This document shows, one piece after another, positions 1 through 8,677 of a DNA stretch of 64,000 bases. The notes under the pieces were generated by a model that saw only the letters and a program-made list of their open reading frames with translations, had not been told where the DNA came from and made no database searches. Both the position numbers and the translations under genes were made by a program. The DNA is from an uncultured Gammaproteobacteria bacterium. Its GTDB lineage: Bacteria > Pseudomonadota > Gammaproteobacteria > Arenicellales > Poriferihabitantaceae. Numbering within the stretch: position 1 is the first letter of the stretch; each line of letters opens with the position of its first letter. The DNA lies in assembly GCA_947259885.1 (NCBI GenBank), contig CAMYNW010000012.1, positions 1 through 64,000 on the forward strand. The letters run 5' to 3'.

Positions 1-1
1 G

Positions 2-97
2 AAAATGAAGGCTGCTGTGGAAAAGGGACAGACGTGCATAGAATGCCATAAAGGTATTGCACACAAGCTACCCCCGGAATACGAGGAAGACGATTAA
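2..97 (+). CDS. C-terminal end of a NapC/NirT-type multihaem cytochrome c (5' truncated)
   Basis: Only the last 31 codons lie in the window; the reading frame enters from the left edge and ends at TAA 95-97. The frame contains a c-type haem motif CIECH followed by KGIAHKLP and an acidic tail. In membrane NapC/NirT/TorC-type quinol dehydrogenases the last haem site is followed by exactly this kind of KGIAHxLP segment. Such proteins pass electrons from quinol to periplasmic reductases. The partner reductase would lie to the left, outside the window. The family call rests on this short tail only. Confidence 0.7.
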   Translation, partial: KMKAAVEKGQTCIECHKGIAHKLPPEYEEDD

Positions 98-172
98 AGC
101 ACGAAACGGGCAACCGCAGCAGTACACACCGGAGTAGCTGATTGTCTGAATTGGATCGTATGGACCAGCCCC

Positions 173-190
173 TGTTTAGTGGACACATTG
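173..190 (+). repeat. Probable left terminal inverted repeat of an IS3-family element
   Basis: The sequence TGTTTAGTGGACACATTG starts with TG and carries the GTGGACAC core common at IS3-family ends. It lies about 50 bases upstream of an IS3 OrfA-like reading frame in the expected orientation. The matching right end is not seen, in line with a truncated element. Assignment is by motif and position only. Confidence 0.5.
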
Positions 191-221
191 AAATGTCTTA
201 GAATCAAGAGACAGGAGATGT

Positions 222-503
222 GTGATGACAACTACAAAGAAATACAAACGTTATAGTCCAGAGTTCAAGCGAGAAGCGTTGAAGCGGGCGAGTGAAGATG
301 GAATAACAGACAAACAGATCTGTGAAGAACTCGGAATCAGTAGCCGTCAGCTGGGTCGATGGCGAGATGAGTTTCGCTTACTTGGCAATGATGCGTTTCC
401 GAATCGAGGCCGCCCCCGTGATGATGAAGTAATTCGTCTGAAGCGAGAGTTGGCGAAGGGCATTCCGGGGACAGTATACTTAATTCACCCCAATTTCATT
501 TAG
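222..503 (+). pseudogene. IS3-family transposase OrfA fragment, 3' truncated
   Basis: The first ~80 residues are a helix-turn-helix OrfA: a YSPEFKREALKRA start, then DKQICEELGISSRQLGRWRDEF, then an acidic stretch leading into RLKRELAK. Intact OrfA proteins continue into a leucine-zipper region and an overlapping OrfB integrase; neither follows. Homology stops near residue 80 and the last ~14 residues come from a different sequence that carries GGGGACAGTATACTTAATT (467-485). The better start is ATG 225, with GGAG at 213-216 upstream; GTG 222 is in the same frame. The product cannot transpose alone. Confidence 0.8.
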
Positions 504-530
504 CTCCCATTGTCGGCTTGGGAGCATTTT
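503..530 (+). terminator. Hairpin after the IS fragment, terminator-like
   Basis: GCTCCCA (503-509) pairs with TGGGAGC (519-525) around a 9-base loop and is followed by ATTTTG. It could end transcription entering from the IS remnant, or be part of the short repeat that truncates it. The U-tract is weak. Confidence 0.35.
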
Positions 531-630
531 GAGCCGTTAGGGCGACTCTGGTGAACGACAGCTTTTCCGATGTCAGGGTTAATCGAGCTCCAAATTGTAA
601 ATCGAAAGATCAGATGCCAACTTATACATC

Positions 631-1503
631 TTATTTGTGTGGATATCGCATCTCATCTAATCCATCTTTCGAAGTAACTGAAATACAAATGCTGGATAGA
701 CTGCGCTCTTCTTCGTAGTTCCAAGGGACCCCTCTGTGCAACATGGCTCGTTCATCCCAGATCAGGACGTCCCCATCCTTCCAATGATGTTTATAAATAT
801 ATTGCTCTTGTGTACACCAGTTGATCAGCTCATTAATCAGCTTGAGCCCCTCCTCCTGCTCCTTACCGACGATAGCGCAAGCGTGTGACGCAATATAAAG
901 CGCTTCTTTTCCATTTTCGGGATTGGTCCAGATAGATTTCCATATCTGTTGCCCCCAATGGGTGAATTTCTGCTGCTCGGCAAGTTTTGGATCAATTTTA
1001 CGCCGTGAAAAGGTGTAATCATGGATGAGATACCGATCTCGGGCTTTATTTTTCAATTCAACCGGCATGTCTTCCCATGCCGCACGAGTCGAAACAAATT
1101 CACTCGATGTGCCGGAACGAGGAATCACCCGGGCAATCAGAATATTTGCCAAAGCCGGTATTGGCAAAAAAGTGCTGTCCGTGTGCCAAAGCATGTTCGC
1201 TTGCAATTCCAACAATCTGCTATCGCCCTTCTTATAGAGACTATCGCCTTGTTTTCGATTCGAAACCATGGACACCTTTGGCAAAGGTTTGTCCGGGCTT
1301 AACGACCGGTCTTCCCTTGGGCCAAACAAGGCCCCCAATCTTAGATGCGCCGCGTCATCCAAGTCCTGGTTTGGAAAGTACAGAAAGGAATGCTGCTCGA
1401 ATGCGGTTCTTATCTTTGGATACCCAGTCTCCGCGGATACTTGGGCCAGATCGATTCCCTCTAATTTCAGGCCGTATCTTGGGTGAATAGCGGTCTTTAT
1501 CAC
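631..1503 (-). CDS. TauD/TfdA-family Fe(II)/2-oxoglutarate dioxygenase
   Basis: This 290-residue protein has the TauD/TfdA fold. Iron ligands are visible as H107-x-D109 (LWHTDSTF) and H256 (AMLHRG), and R267 is placed to bind the 2-oxoglutarate carboxylate. The family hydroxylates sulfonates, phenoxyacetates, carnitine precursors and other small acids, with decarboxylation of 2-oxoglutarate to succinate. The substrate cannot be read from the sequence; the N-terminal region resembles TfdA-like enzymes (aryloxyalkanoate type) more than taurine-specific TauD. It stands alone between the IS remnant and a response regulator on the same strand, with no operon partner. It is cytoplasmic. Confidence 0.85.
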   Translation of the reverse strand: MIKTAIHPRYGLKLEGIDLAQVSAETGYPKIRTAFEQHSFLYFPNQDLDDAAHLRLGALFGPREDRSLSPDKPLPKVSMVSNRKQGDSLYKKGDSRLLELQANMLWHTDSTFLPIPALANILIARVIPRSGTSSEFVSTRAAWEDMPVELKNKARDRYLIHDYTFSRRKIDPKLAEQQKFTHWGQQIWKSIWTNPENGKEALYIASHACAIVGKEQEEGLKLINELINWCTQEQYIYKHHWKDGDVLIWDERAMLHRGVPWNYEEERSLSSICISVTSKDGLDEMRYPHK

Positions 1504-1543
1504 CTGAATATTTAAAAGTTAGGCTCGCATCTCAACGACTCAA

Positions 1544-2851
1544 CTAGCGAAAAACAATTTCTATTCGTTGATTTCTCTGAGCAATCTCGTTCCATGTTCC
1601 TGCGGATACTAAATCTTTAGTATTCGGGTATTGTTCCAAGGGCTGGGTGCTCCCCCAATTAACTACAATGACGTTGAATTTATTTTCCACTCCCGCATTG
1701 ATCTCACCAACAAAGTCACGCAGCTGGGTCACCACCAAGCCCTCCAAATCAACATTAGTCTCATTTATCTGGCAATCGACAATGGGAAGTTCTTCAGAGG
1801 GCAGTACATATTTACCTTCCTGATTTGTGACCACGCAAAAATTGCCGCTGTGTACCAGAATTTCAAGATTACCTGTATATCCAATAGCGTCCAGAGACAA
1901 TAAAAGATTGGCCAGCAACTGCATTTCCTGATCACCTAACAATGGCTGCCCATACGGCAGCTCATAGTTGTCGCCGATTGACTCTTCCAGTACATATAAT
2001 AGACCACTAACGTCGATATTTTGCTGGGACTCGTTGTAACTAGCCGGTGAGTATGTTGAAACCGCAGGTTGAGTGACAGGCTCAGAAAAAACAGTAGAAA
2101 TCTTCCGACCCAGTGAATCCAGATTTTCGTTAACTTTCAAATAACCGTATCCGAAGGCCAGCAGAATAAGACAAACCATCAGTGGCCCGACAAGACTTCT
2201 TTCCCGTGATACGATCTTTTCCTCTGCACTGAGAACATCGGCTCTGGTTTCTCTACTGTCTACCGATAATCTTTCAAGTCTTTTATTTATATCATTAAGA
2301 ACAACCGCTTGCTGCTCAAGCTCTTGATTTAGAAACTGCTTGAGCGTCTCCTTCTCCAAAGCAGCTTCAGCGTTCTTTACCAGTTTGGCCAGTTCATTGA
2401 TATTGTCGGGTGCTGGCGTTTGATATTTTTTGAACCCGACTTCGGAGTAGGTGGATTGATCTGATTCGCCATCATCTTGCCCAATCAAATGCATCCTGCG
2501 AAGGACTTTTTTGAGCACGACTGGCTCAAGCTGTTTTGGCAAGATATCAACCGCACCCAACGCTCGCGCTTGACTCATATACACCTCGCCTTCCTTGGAC
2601 GTGTACATCATAATTGGAATCGTGGCAGTGTCAGGGTTTTCCTTTATAATCTTCAAGGCCTGGAGGCCATCCATTCCCGGCATTGAGTGATCCATAAAGA
2701 TCACGTCAGGTTTATTATGGACTAGATATCCCAGCGCTTCCTCGGCAGACTGCACCGTATCGACGGCAAGAGACTCCTCCAGCAGCATTTTCTTGAGAAC
2801 GAATAAAGCTAGCTTGGAATCATCCACAACTAGGGCTTTTTTCTGCAACAT
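1544..2851 (-). CDS. Membrane-anchored response regulator (REC, coiled coil, one TM, C-terminal domain)
   Basis: Residues 5-120 form a receiver domain with acidic pocket D10/D11, phospho-acceptor D54 (FMDHSMPGMDG), T84 and K106. A charged, coiled-coil-like segment (about 150-215) leads to one hydrophobic helix (about 220-239). The last ~190 residues therefore probably lie in the periplasm. Their end (AQRNQRIEIVFR) resembles the end of OmpA-like peptidoglycan-binding domains, but I do not see a full OmpA signature. No DNA-binding or enzymatic output domain and no adjacent kinase are present. The role is unknown; signalling from a phosphorylated REC to an envelope domain is an inference. Confidence 0.75.
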   Translation of the reverse strand: MLQKKALVVDDSKLALFVLKKMLLEESLAVDTVQSAEEALGYLVHNKPDVIFMDHSMPGMDGLQALKIIKENPDTATIPIMMYTSKEGEVYMSQARALGAVDILPKQLEPVVLKKVLRRMHLIGQDDGESDQSTYSEVGFKKYQTPAPDNINELAKLVKNAEAALEKETLKQFLNQELEQQAVVLNDINKRLERLSVDSRETRADVLSAEEKIVSRERSLVGPLMVCLILLAFGYGYLKVNENLDSLGRKISTVFSEPVTQPAVSTYSPASYNESQQNIDVSGLLYVLEESIGDNYELPYGQPLLGDQEMQLLANLLLSLDAIGYTGNLEILVHSGNFCVVTNQEGKYVLPSEELPIVDCQINETNVDLEGLVVTQLRDFVGEINAGVENKFNVIVVNWGSTQPLEQYPNTKDLVSAGTWNEIAQRNQRIEIVFR

Positions 2852-3018
2852 TTATACTTCGCTCACTAAATTAACCCCAATTCAAACAACATCTCTTATC
2901 GCAATCTAACCCCGATGATGGTCAATGTCTATAACTGTTGTCCGCCTATCTGTCCTACATACTCTTAATTCTGTTCGCTGATTCATGCCGCACTATTTCG
3001 GGGCTTATGTTGCGACGG

Positions 3019-3768
3019 TTATCCAGTCCGAAGTGCGTCAAAAAACACATATCCACCCAAGATAAAGAGTGATATAAAAAATACCCTACGAAAAACAACC
3101 TCTGACAATCTTCTGCGCACCCATTGCCCTGCCATCATCCCCAGAATTGCCGGGAATAGCCCCAGACCCGACACTACCCCCAGTTCCGCGGAAAGCATGT
3201 TGTTCCTTTGTAGTGCTATTGCAAGAGCCAGGGTCGATACGGTGAAAAGGGCACCCATAGCCTGAATCAGCTGGTCTCGTGACAATCCAATAGATTGAAG
3301 AAACATAACCCCCGGCACGACGAATGAACCAGTCATTCCCGTCAGCACGCCATTAACTGCTCCGACCAGTGGGCCCGCCCAGGTTTCCTGTTGGCTGCTC
3401 AGAGTGAGGCGAAATCCTCCCAGGCTAATCAATGAATAGGTTATCAAAAGAAAACCGAGCAGCGCTGACAGATAGGAGACCTGCATACGAGCGAACACCG
3501 CAACACCTAACCACACCGTCGCCGCAGCCATTGTTAAAAAGGGCCAGATACGTCGCACAATCGCCACAACATTTCCGCCAACCAAGGCTTGCCAAATATT
3601 GGTAAAGAATGATGGCACCAGAAGGAGCGCCATGGCGGTGGGCAGGTCAGTGGCTATAGTCAATAGTGCCAGACTGATTGTTGGGAGGCCCATTCCAATG
3701 ATGCCTTTAACTGTACCGGCAAGTAAAAACGTTCCGCCAATGGCGAACATCGTGACGATATCATTCAT
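3019..3768 (-). CDS. TauE/SafE-family membrane permease (sulfite exporter-like)
   Basis: The 249-residue product is almost entirely hydrophobic, with about seven or eight predicted membrane helices. It shows the two-repeat TauE/SafE architecture, with glycine-rich signatures near residues 18-36 (KGIIGMGLPTISLALL) and 137-160 (NGVLTGMTGSFVVPG). Family members export sulfite, sulfoacetate or related organic anions in sulfonate metabolism. It is divergent from a second family member at 4060. The substrate is unknown. Confidence 0.85.
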   Translation of the reverse strand: MNDIVTMFAIGGTFLLAGTVKGIIGMGLPTISLALLTIATDLPTAMALLLVPSFFTNIWQALVGGNVVAIVRRIWPFLTMAAATVWLGVAVFARMQVSYLSALLGFLLITYSLISLGGFRLTLSSQQETWAGPLVGAVNGVLTGMTGSFVVPGVMFLQSIGLSRDQLIQAMGALFTVSTLALAIALQRNNMLSAELGVVSGLGLFPAILGMMAGQWVRRRLSEVVFRRVFFISLFILGGYVFFDALRTG

Positions 3769-4059
3769 TTGACGACGCTATATCATGCAAATCGAGTGCG
3801 CAAGGCCATTACTAAATTCAGATAACATATATTTTGCTCAGCATATTCGATAAATCAGGATCTTATTTTTATTAAAGAGATATCCTTAACAATAATTAGA
3901 TATCTTCCCCATAAAACCAGTTTGTAAAAGCCCGCATCCCGAGCAGCATGGTGTTTATACTCCTACAACGATTCTGTGGGGCCGTTTGCCTCCATGCCTA
4001 ACCAGCTGAACCTTTTGCTAAATTGCCATTTCTGAGCAACACCGAATTTAACTAAGACC

Positions 4060-4824
4060 ATGATCTCATTGTTCCAGCTTGATTGGCCATTAATCTGCTT
4101 TCTTCTACTAGTAATGGTATTTTCAGGATTGGTTCATGGCACTCTTGGACTTGGATTTCCGCTTGTGGCAACACCCATTATTGCGATTTTCTTTGATGTT
4201 CGTGCGGCTATTCTGCTGACACTATTACCAACAGTGTTTGTCAACATTGCGACCATTATCGGCAGCACCGATTATGCGAAGATTTTCCTCAAGTTCTTCG
4301 TGCTGGTGATGTTTTCCTTTTTTGGATCGATTGCTGGAACTTTTTTACTTGCATCGGTTGATCCGAATCCGTTTCGGATTGTTCTTGCAGCGTTAATCCT
4401 GATTTTTCTCGGCTCCAGCTATCTTGGCAAAATTCCGCAGGATTTGCTTGAGAAACATTCTCTGATAGCAATGATTCTATTTGGCACCCTTGCCGGATTA
4501 TCCGCTGGCACAACAAATGTCATGGTAGCCATTCTTTTAGTCTACTTTCTCAGCCTCAATCTATCCCGCGGCAGTATGGTGCCAATTCTGAACACCTGTT
4601 TCCTGGTCGGCAAGGCCTCTCAAATTATAGTTTTTGCCAAAATGGAGATGATCAGTATTCAATCAATAATGCAGTCCTTGCCGCTCGCTTTAGCTGCACT
4701 CGCGGCACTACTGGTTGGCAAGAAAATTCAAGCAGGTATACCGGTTGAAACCTATCGACAAATTCTCGAAGGATTGCTCGGTGTGCTGGCTATCATTCTG
4801 ATCATCCAATTTGTGACGTCTTAG
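4060..4824 (+). CDS. TauE/SafE-family membrane permease, second copy
   Basis: This 254-residue integral membrane protein has the TauE/SafE repeat signatures near residues 22-41 (VHGTLGLGFPLVATPI) and 141-160 (AGLSAGTTNVMVAIL). It starts at ATG 4060 and is followed after 20 bases by an MFS gene and then an EamA-type exporter, so three unrelated transporters appear co-transcribed. It diverges from the first TauE/SafE gene and the two are clearly different in sequence. Likely an anion exporter; substrate unknown. Confidence 0.85.
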   Translation: MISLFQLDWPLICFLLLVMVFSGLVHGTLGLGFPLVATPIIAIFFDVRAAILLTLLPTVFVNIATIIGSTDYAKIFLKFFVLVMFSFFGSIAGTFLLASVDPNPFRIVLAALILIFLGSSYLGKIPQDLLEKHSLIAMILFGTLAGLSAGTTNVMVAILLVYFLSLNLSRGSMVPILNTCFLVGKASQIIVFAKMEMISIQSIMQSLPLALAALAALLVGKKIQAGIPVETYRQILEGLLGVLAIILIIQFVTS

Positions 4825-4844
4825 TAGTTGCCATATTCCCAAAA

Positions 4845-6071
4845 ATGACTATCGCCCCTGCTTCAGCCGCACAAGCAACTCCGGCATCGACCAATCGGGC
4901 CGTAGGCCTGGTGTGTATTGCACACTTCCTGAGTCACTTTTACTTAATGTTGTTGCCCCCACTTTTTCCGGTCCTCTCTCAGGCCATGAACATTGGGTAT
5001 ACGGAAGTTGGGATTGCTCTAACAGGGTTCAGTCTGGTTTCGGGTTTTACTCAAGCGCCAATGGGTTTCCTGGTAGATCGCTTCGGACCACGTTCGATTC
5101 TGATTTCAGGCATTCTCATCGAAAGCATTGCATTCGGTATGATTGGTATTGCACCTGTATACGGCATTTTTCTCGCTCTTCTTGGAATTGCCGGGGTCGC
5201 AAATTCTGTGTACCACCCTGCCGATTATGTGATCTTAAATAGTATCGTTCAAGATAGCCGAATTGGCCGCGCGTTTTCCTACCACACCGCGGCCGGACTT
5301 TTAGGTGAGGCTGTTGCACCTGCTTTCATCCTGCTACTGGCAGCGCTGGTTAACTGGCCTACGGCACTACTAATAAGTGGGTCAATTGGAATTTTGACCG
5401 CAATCGGACTGTTGATGAACACGCGTTCACTGACAATAAACTCGACAGAACTCGGAGCAAGCAGCGCTGGAGCAAAAAATGGTATCAATATATTGTTTAG
5501 TGCCCCAATTTTAATGGGCGTTGTTTTTTTTATTGGCATCTCGGTAGTCAATCGTGGAATAACTGGATTCAGTGTATCCGCCCTGCACGAAAGCCATGGG
5601 CTATCGCTCGGCGTAGCGGGCACACTATTGTCCGCCTGGCTTTTCGCTTCTCCAATTGGTGTTCTGCTTGGAGGCAGAATCGCCGATAGGAGTAAACATC
5701 ATGCCCGCAACATCGCAGTCTGTTTTACTTTGATTGCCGCTTGCATTATCGGGATCGTGGTCTTCTCACCGAGCATATGGATTTGTGGACCGTTGTTTGC
5801 GCTGGGGGGTTTCTTTGCCGGTATGGTGTCACCGTCACGAGATATGTTGATTCGATCGGTTACGCCTGCCGGACAATATGGCAAAGTATTCGGCTTTGTA
5901 TCGACTGGATTCAACATTGGTGGGATCCTGGCGCCACCAGTATATGGATACATACTGGACAATAGTAATGCTGATTTGGTTTTCTGGATCGCGGCTCTGG
6001 CAAGTGTTCTGACAATTTTCACCGTTCTTGGTACCAAACCTATACGCCGAAACGGAAAACTTCCGCACTGA
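4845..6071 (+). CDS. Major facilitator superfamily transporter
   Basis: The 408-residue product has the 12-helix MFS layout. The MFS motif between helices 2 and 3 reads GFLVDRFGPRS, and its counterpart in the second half is GGRIADRSKHHAR. A soluble stretch of about 30 residues in the middle separates the two six-helix bundles. The N-half segment around YHPADYVILNS resembles drug or organic-anion efflux MFS proteins of the fosmidomycin-resistance type. It lies in a transporter-only operon (4060-6994). Substrate and direction are not determinable. Confidence 0.85.
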   Translation: MTIAPASAAQATPASTNRAVGLVCIAHFLSHFYLMLLPPLFPVLSQAMNIGYTEVGIALTGFSLVSGFTQAPMGFLVDRFGPRSILISGILIESIAFGMIGIAPVYGIFLALLGIAGVANSVYHPADYVILNSIVQDSRIGRAFSYHTAAGLLGEAVAPAFILLLAALVNWPTALLISGSIGILTAIGLLMNTRSLTINSTELGASSAGAKNGINILFSAPILMGVVFFIGISVVNRGITGFSVSALHESHGLSLGVAGTLLSAWLFASPIGVLLGGRIADRSKHHARNIAVCFTLIAACIIGIVVFSPSIWICGPLFALGGFFAGMVSPSRDMLIRSVTPAGQYGKVFGFVSTGFNIGGILAPPVYGYILDNSNADLVFWIAALASVLTIFTVLGTKPIRRNGKLPH

Positions 6072-6109
6072 TTTACAACCAAACTTTTATCGGCCAATAA
6101 GTTCTTGAC

Positions 6110-6994
6110 GTGACACGAGCCCAACATCTTCCATCAATAACAGTGGTGATTGCAGCTTCGATGTGGGGACTTTTCTGGCTGCCGCTGCGCGCCTTCGAGC
6201 GTAACGGGCTCGACCCCGCCTGGACGACTTTAGGTCAGTTTATCGCGCCATTAATCATTCTATTGCCTGTGGCTTTTTTCCGCTTCATGAAGAGTCAAAC
6301 CCTTGGCCTTGGTAATGTGTCAAGCAGCTTGCTCATAGGCGCAGCGTTTGTACTGTATTACGAAAGCTTATTGCTAACCAGCGTAGTTAAAGCCCTCATA
6401 CTGTTTTACATCACTCCAACGTGGAGCACCCTGCTCGAAGTTACCGTGATGAAAAAACGTTTCAGTTTATGGCGTGGGCTTTCACTGGCCCTTGGAATTT
6501 CCGGGTTACTGGTGATTCTGTCACAGAATTCCGGGATACCCGTACCGCGCAATCTTGGAGACGTGATGGCGATACTTTCGGGTATATTGTTTTCCTTGGG
6601 CACAATGGGCGTCAGAAGAGCATCAAATACTTCCAGTTTTGACCAGATGTTTAGTTTTTTCTTTTATGGCAGCCTGGTTGGATTCGCCATTGCTTTTTTG
6701 CCATTTAGTCAACTGGGGAGTCCACCCACCATCGAAACTATGTTGCGCCTGGGTCCTTGGTTAATACTGATGTCTGTTTGCCTCATCATTCCAATGATGT
6801 GGGCATTGCTATGGGCCTCACAGTTCATAGACCCAGGGCGACTCGGTATCCTGCTGCAAATGGAAGCCATTGTTGGAATCACCAGCGCCGCTCTGTTTGC
6901 CGGGGAACCATATGGTCTAAGAGAATTAACAGGAACACTCTTAGTCCTCAGCGCGGGATTAGTCGATATTTATGGGCATCGTTATCGAGCTTGA
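6110..6994 (+). CDS. EamA (DMT superfamily) transporter
   Basis: This 294-residue protein has ten predicted membrane helices in two EamA repeats, with the typical LYYESLLLTSVVKALILFYITPTWSTLLE segment (in parts) ending the first repeat. It uses a GTG start at 6110; no in-frame ATG lies close. It follows the MFS gene by 38 bases and is probably the last gene of the operon. DMT exporters move amino acids, nucleotides or drugs; which applies here is unknown. Confidence 0.82.
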   Translation: MTRAQHLPSITVVIAASMWGLFWLPLRAFERNGLDPAWTTLGQFIAPLIILLPVAFFRFMKSQTLGLGNVSSSLLIGAAFVLYYESLLLTSVVKALILFYITPTWSTLLEVTVMKKRFSLWRGLSLALGISGLLVILSQNSGIPVPRNLGDVMAILSGILFSLGTMGVRRASNTSSFDQMFSFFFYGSLVGFAIAFLPFSQLGSPPTIETMLRLGPWLILMSVCLIIPMMWALLWASQFIDPGRLGILLQMEAIVGITSAALFAGEPYGLRELTGTLLVLSAGLVDIYGHRYRA

Positions 6995-7175
6995 TTCAAC
7001 CTTTCTGATCAGATTTATAGACCTTAATCCTGAAAAATTCGACTCTCTAAAAATATCGTTCGAAAATTGTCTTGACACGGTGGACAAAGCAGAAGAAATA
7101 GCTGTTGATGAAGTTGCCCGTTTAATTGATATCGAAGTAGTCGAAAAGACGGTGTTATCCAGTTTGGAAATTTAA
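6972..7175 (+). CDS. Possible small acidic protein overlapping the EamA gene end
   Basis: A 67-codon frame starts inside the end of the EamA gene and runs into the intergenic region. The predicted product is acidic (many D and E) and has no signal peptide or membrane helix. No clear ribosome-binding site precedes ATG 6972, and I recognise no family. It may be chance. Translational coupling to the upstream gene would be the only route to expression that the sequence suggests. Confidence 0.25.
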   Translation: MGIVIELDSTFLIRFIDLNPEKFDSLKISFENCLDTVDKAEEIAVDEVARLIDIEVVEKTVLSSLEI

Positions 7176-7350
7176 ATGTAGTGCGAATTTTTTCAACCCC
7201 GAAACCTTTGGTGGCATAATAAAGGGATATGCCTAAGCTCTTTACAGCTAGTTAAACCAACAACTTTTATACAGGGGCGCGATAGCAGAATTGCGGCTAT
7301 CAGCACTAAGTGAGCAATCGATCGATATTCGGAAACACTGCCTCTAATCT

Positions 7351-7366
7351 CGGAACGAGCGTTCCG
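7351..7366. promoter_or_regulatory. 16-base palindrome, candidate TetR-type operator upstream of the lipid-modification genes
   Basis: CGGAACGAGCGTTCCG has two perfect 7-base arms around AG. It lies 51 bases upstream of the GTG start of the methyltransferase gene at 7417. GAACGnnCGTTC-type palindromes are common operators of TetR-family regulators; no TetR gene is in the window. The 7176-7416 gap holds nothing else I can name. Confidence 0.4.
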
Positions 7367-7416
7367 GGTTTGAACACCAAATTAGGTGACACAAATTAGA
7401 AGCCAGGGAGAATAAA

Positions 7417-8667
7417 GTGAAAAATATTGCCCGGAATTTACTGCGAAATAAGTTTCAAGACATATCAGATCATTCCTCGCTATGTTTTAACGCGAAGTTC
7501 GCCGACGGCAGTGCTTTTACAAGCAGTGAAAGTAAACCATCCATTACACTCATTTATAATAACCACTGGGCCGAATGGCGTTGTGTTTTGTTTGGCCATG
7601 TTGGATTACTTGAAGCTTATTTTGATAGTGATCTCGACATTGAAGGTGACATTGGACAGGCAGTGAGCATTGCCTTCGAAAGTGGATTCACTAACCAGAC
7701 GCCCCTCCTTTTAAAGATTCGAAATCGATGGCACGAGTTCCGCTTTGGTAACCGAACCATTGCGCAAGCTAAAAAAAATGCCAGGTTTCACTATGGAATC
7801 GGCACGGAGTTTTATAAGAAATGGCTCGACCTGCCCCACATGATGTACACATGTGCTTACTGGAAGCCCGGAACAGAAACGATCGAACAAGCCCAGATCA
7901 ATAAAATCGACCATGTTTGTCAAAAGGTTCGCCTTCAACCAGGAGACCGCGTACTCGATATCGGCAGTGGATTCGGCGGATTCATGTTTTATGCGCAGGA
8001 TACTTATGATGTCTCAGTACGCGGAACCAATACAACCACAGAGCAGGTCGAGTGGCTTGCTGGACGAATTAAAGAGCGCAACCTTGGTCATGCTCTAGAA
8101 GTCGTAGAAGCTGATTTCCGGGAAGACGTTGGGCAGTATGACAAAGTTGTCTCTATTGGTGTTCTTGAACATGCAGGGCGCGATCAGTTACAAGATGTGG
8201 TTAGGGCACATGCCGCGGCCTTGAAGCCCGGCGGTCTTGGAATGCTGCATTTTATTGGTCATGTCGGAACCAGAAATACTGAGTTTTACATTCGCAAACA
8301 CATATTTCCGGGAGGCTGGATCCCCAGCCTCTCTGATACTCTGGCAGAAATGGAGGCTTGCGGCCTGGAGATTCTCGATGTAGAGAATCTTCGTCGTCAC
8401 TATGCATTGACACTGGATGAATGGACGGCGCGCTTCGATGCAAATTGGAATGATATCCACAGCTTGGACCCCGTCCGCTTCGATGATCGCTTTAGACGCG
8501 TCTGGCGCACTTATCTGGTTTCCTGCGCCGAAATGTTCCGTTCGCCACAGGGCACAACGTATCTATTCCAAATCCTCTTCAGCAAGGGCAATGTCACCCG
8601 TGAAAACTTTCCGATGAGTCGCCATTTCATCTACGAGAAAGAGATTGAGTCGAACGCGGGAGGATAA
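7417..8667 (+). CDS. Cyclopropane-fatty-acyl-phospholipid synthase-like SAM methyltransferase
   Basis: The 416-residue protein belongs to the Cfa family. A FHYGIGTEFYKKWLD segment (124-138) and MYTCAYW (143-149) correspond to the substrate-site region of Cfa. The SAM-binding motif is VLDIGSGFGGF (179-189) and GVLEHAG follows near 252. The family transfers a methylene or methyl carbon from SAM to a cis double bond of phospholipid acyl chains. The next gene is a flavin oxidoreductase. This pair (BfaB/BfaA, or TmsB/TmsA, in actinobacteria) makes 10-methyl branched fatty acids via a 10-methylene intermediate. I therefore prefer 10-methylene formation over cyclopropanation; this is inference from context. 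Start is GTG 7417 behind GGGAGA. Confidence 0.85.
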   Translation: MKNIARNLLRNKFQDISDHSSLCFNAKFADGSAFTSSESKPSITLIYNNHWAEWRCVLFGHVGLLEAYFDSDLDIEGDIGQAVSIAFESGFTNQTPLLLKIRNRWHEFRFGNRTIAQAKKNARFHYGIGTEFYKKWLDLPHMMYTCAYWKPGTETIEQAQINKIDHVCQKVRLQPGDRVLDIGSGFGGFMFYAQDTYDVSVRGTNTTTEQVEWLAGRIKERNLGHALEVVEADFREDVGQYDKVVSIGVLEHAGRDQLQDVVRAHAAALKPGGLGMLHFIGHVGTRNTEFYIRKHIFPGGWIPSLSDTLAEMEACGLEILDVENLRRHYALTLDEWTARFDANWNDIHSLDPVRFDDRFRRVWRTYLVSCAEMFRSPQGTTYLFQILFSKGNVTRENFPMSRHFIYEKEIESNAGG

Positions 8668-8677
8668 CGAACCAATA

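Noticed and set aside
1077..1490. 137-codon frame on the plus strand
   Set aside because: Fully antisense to the TauD/TfdA gene, which has all active-site residues.
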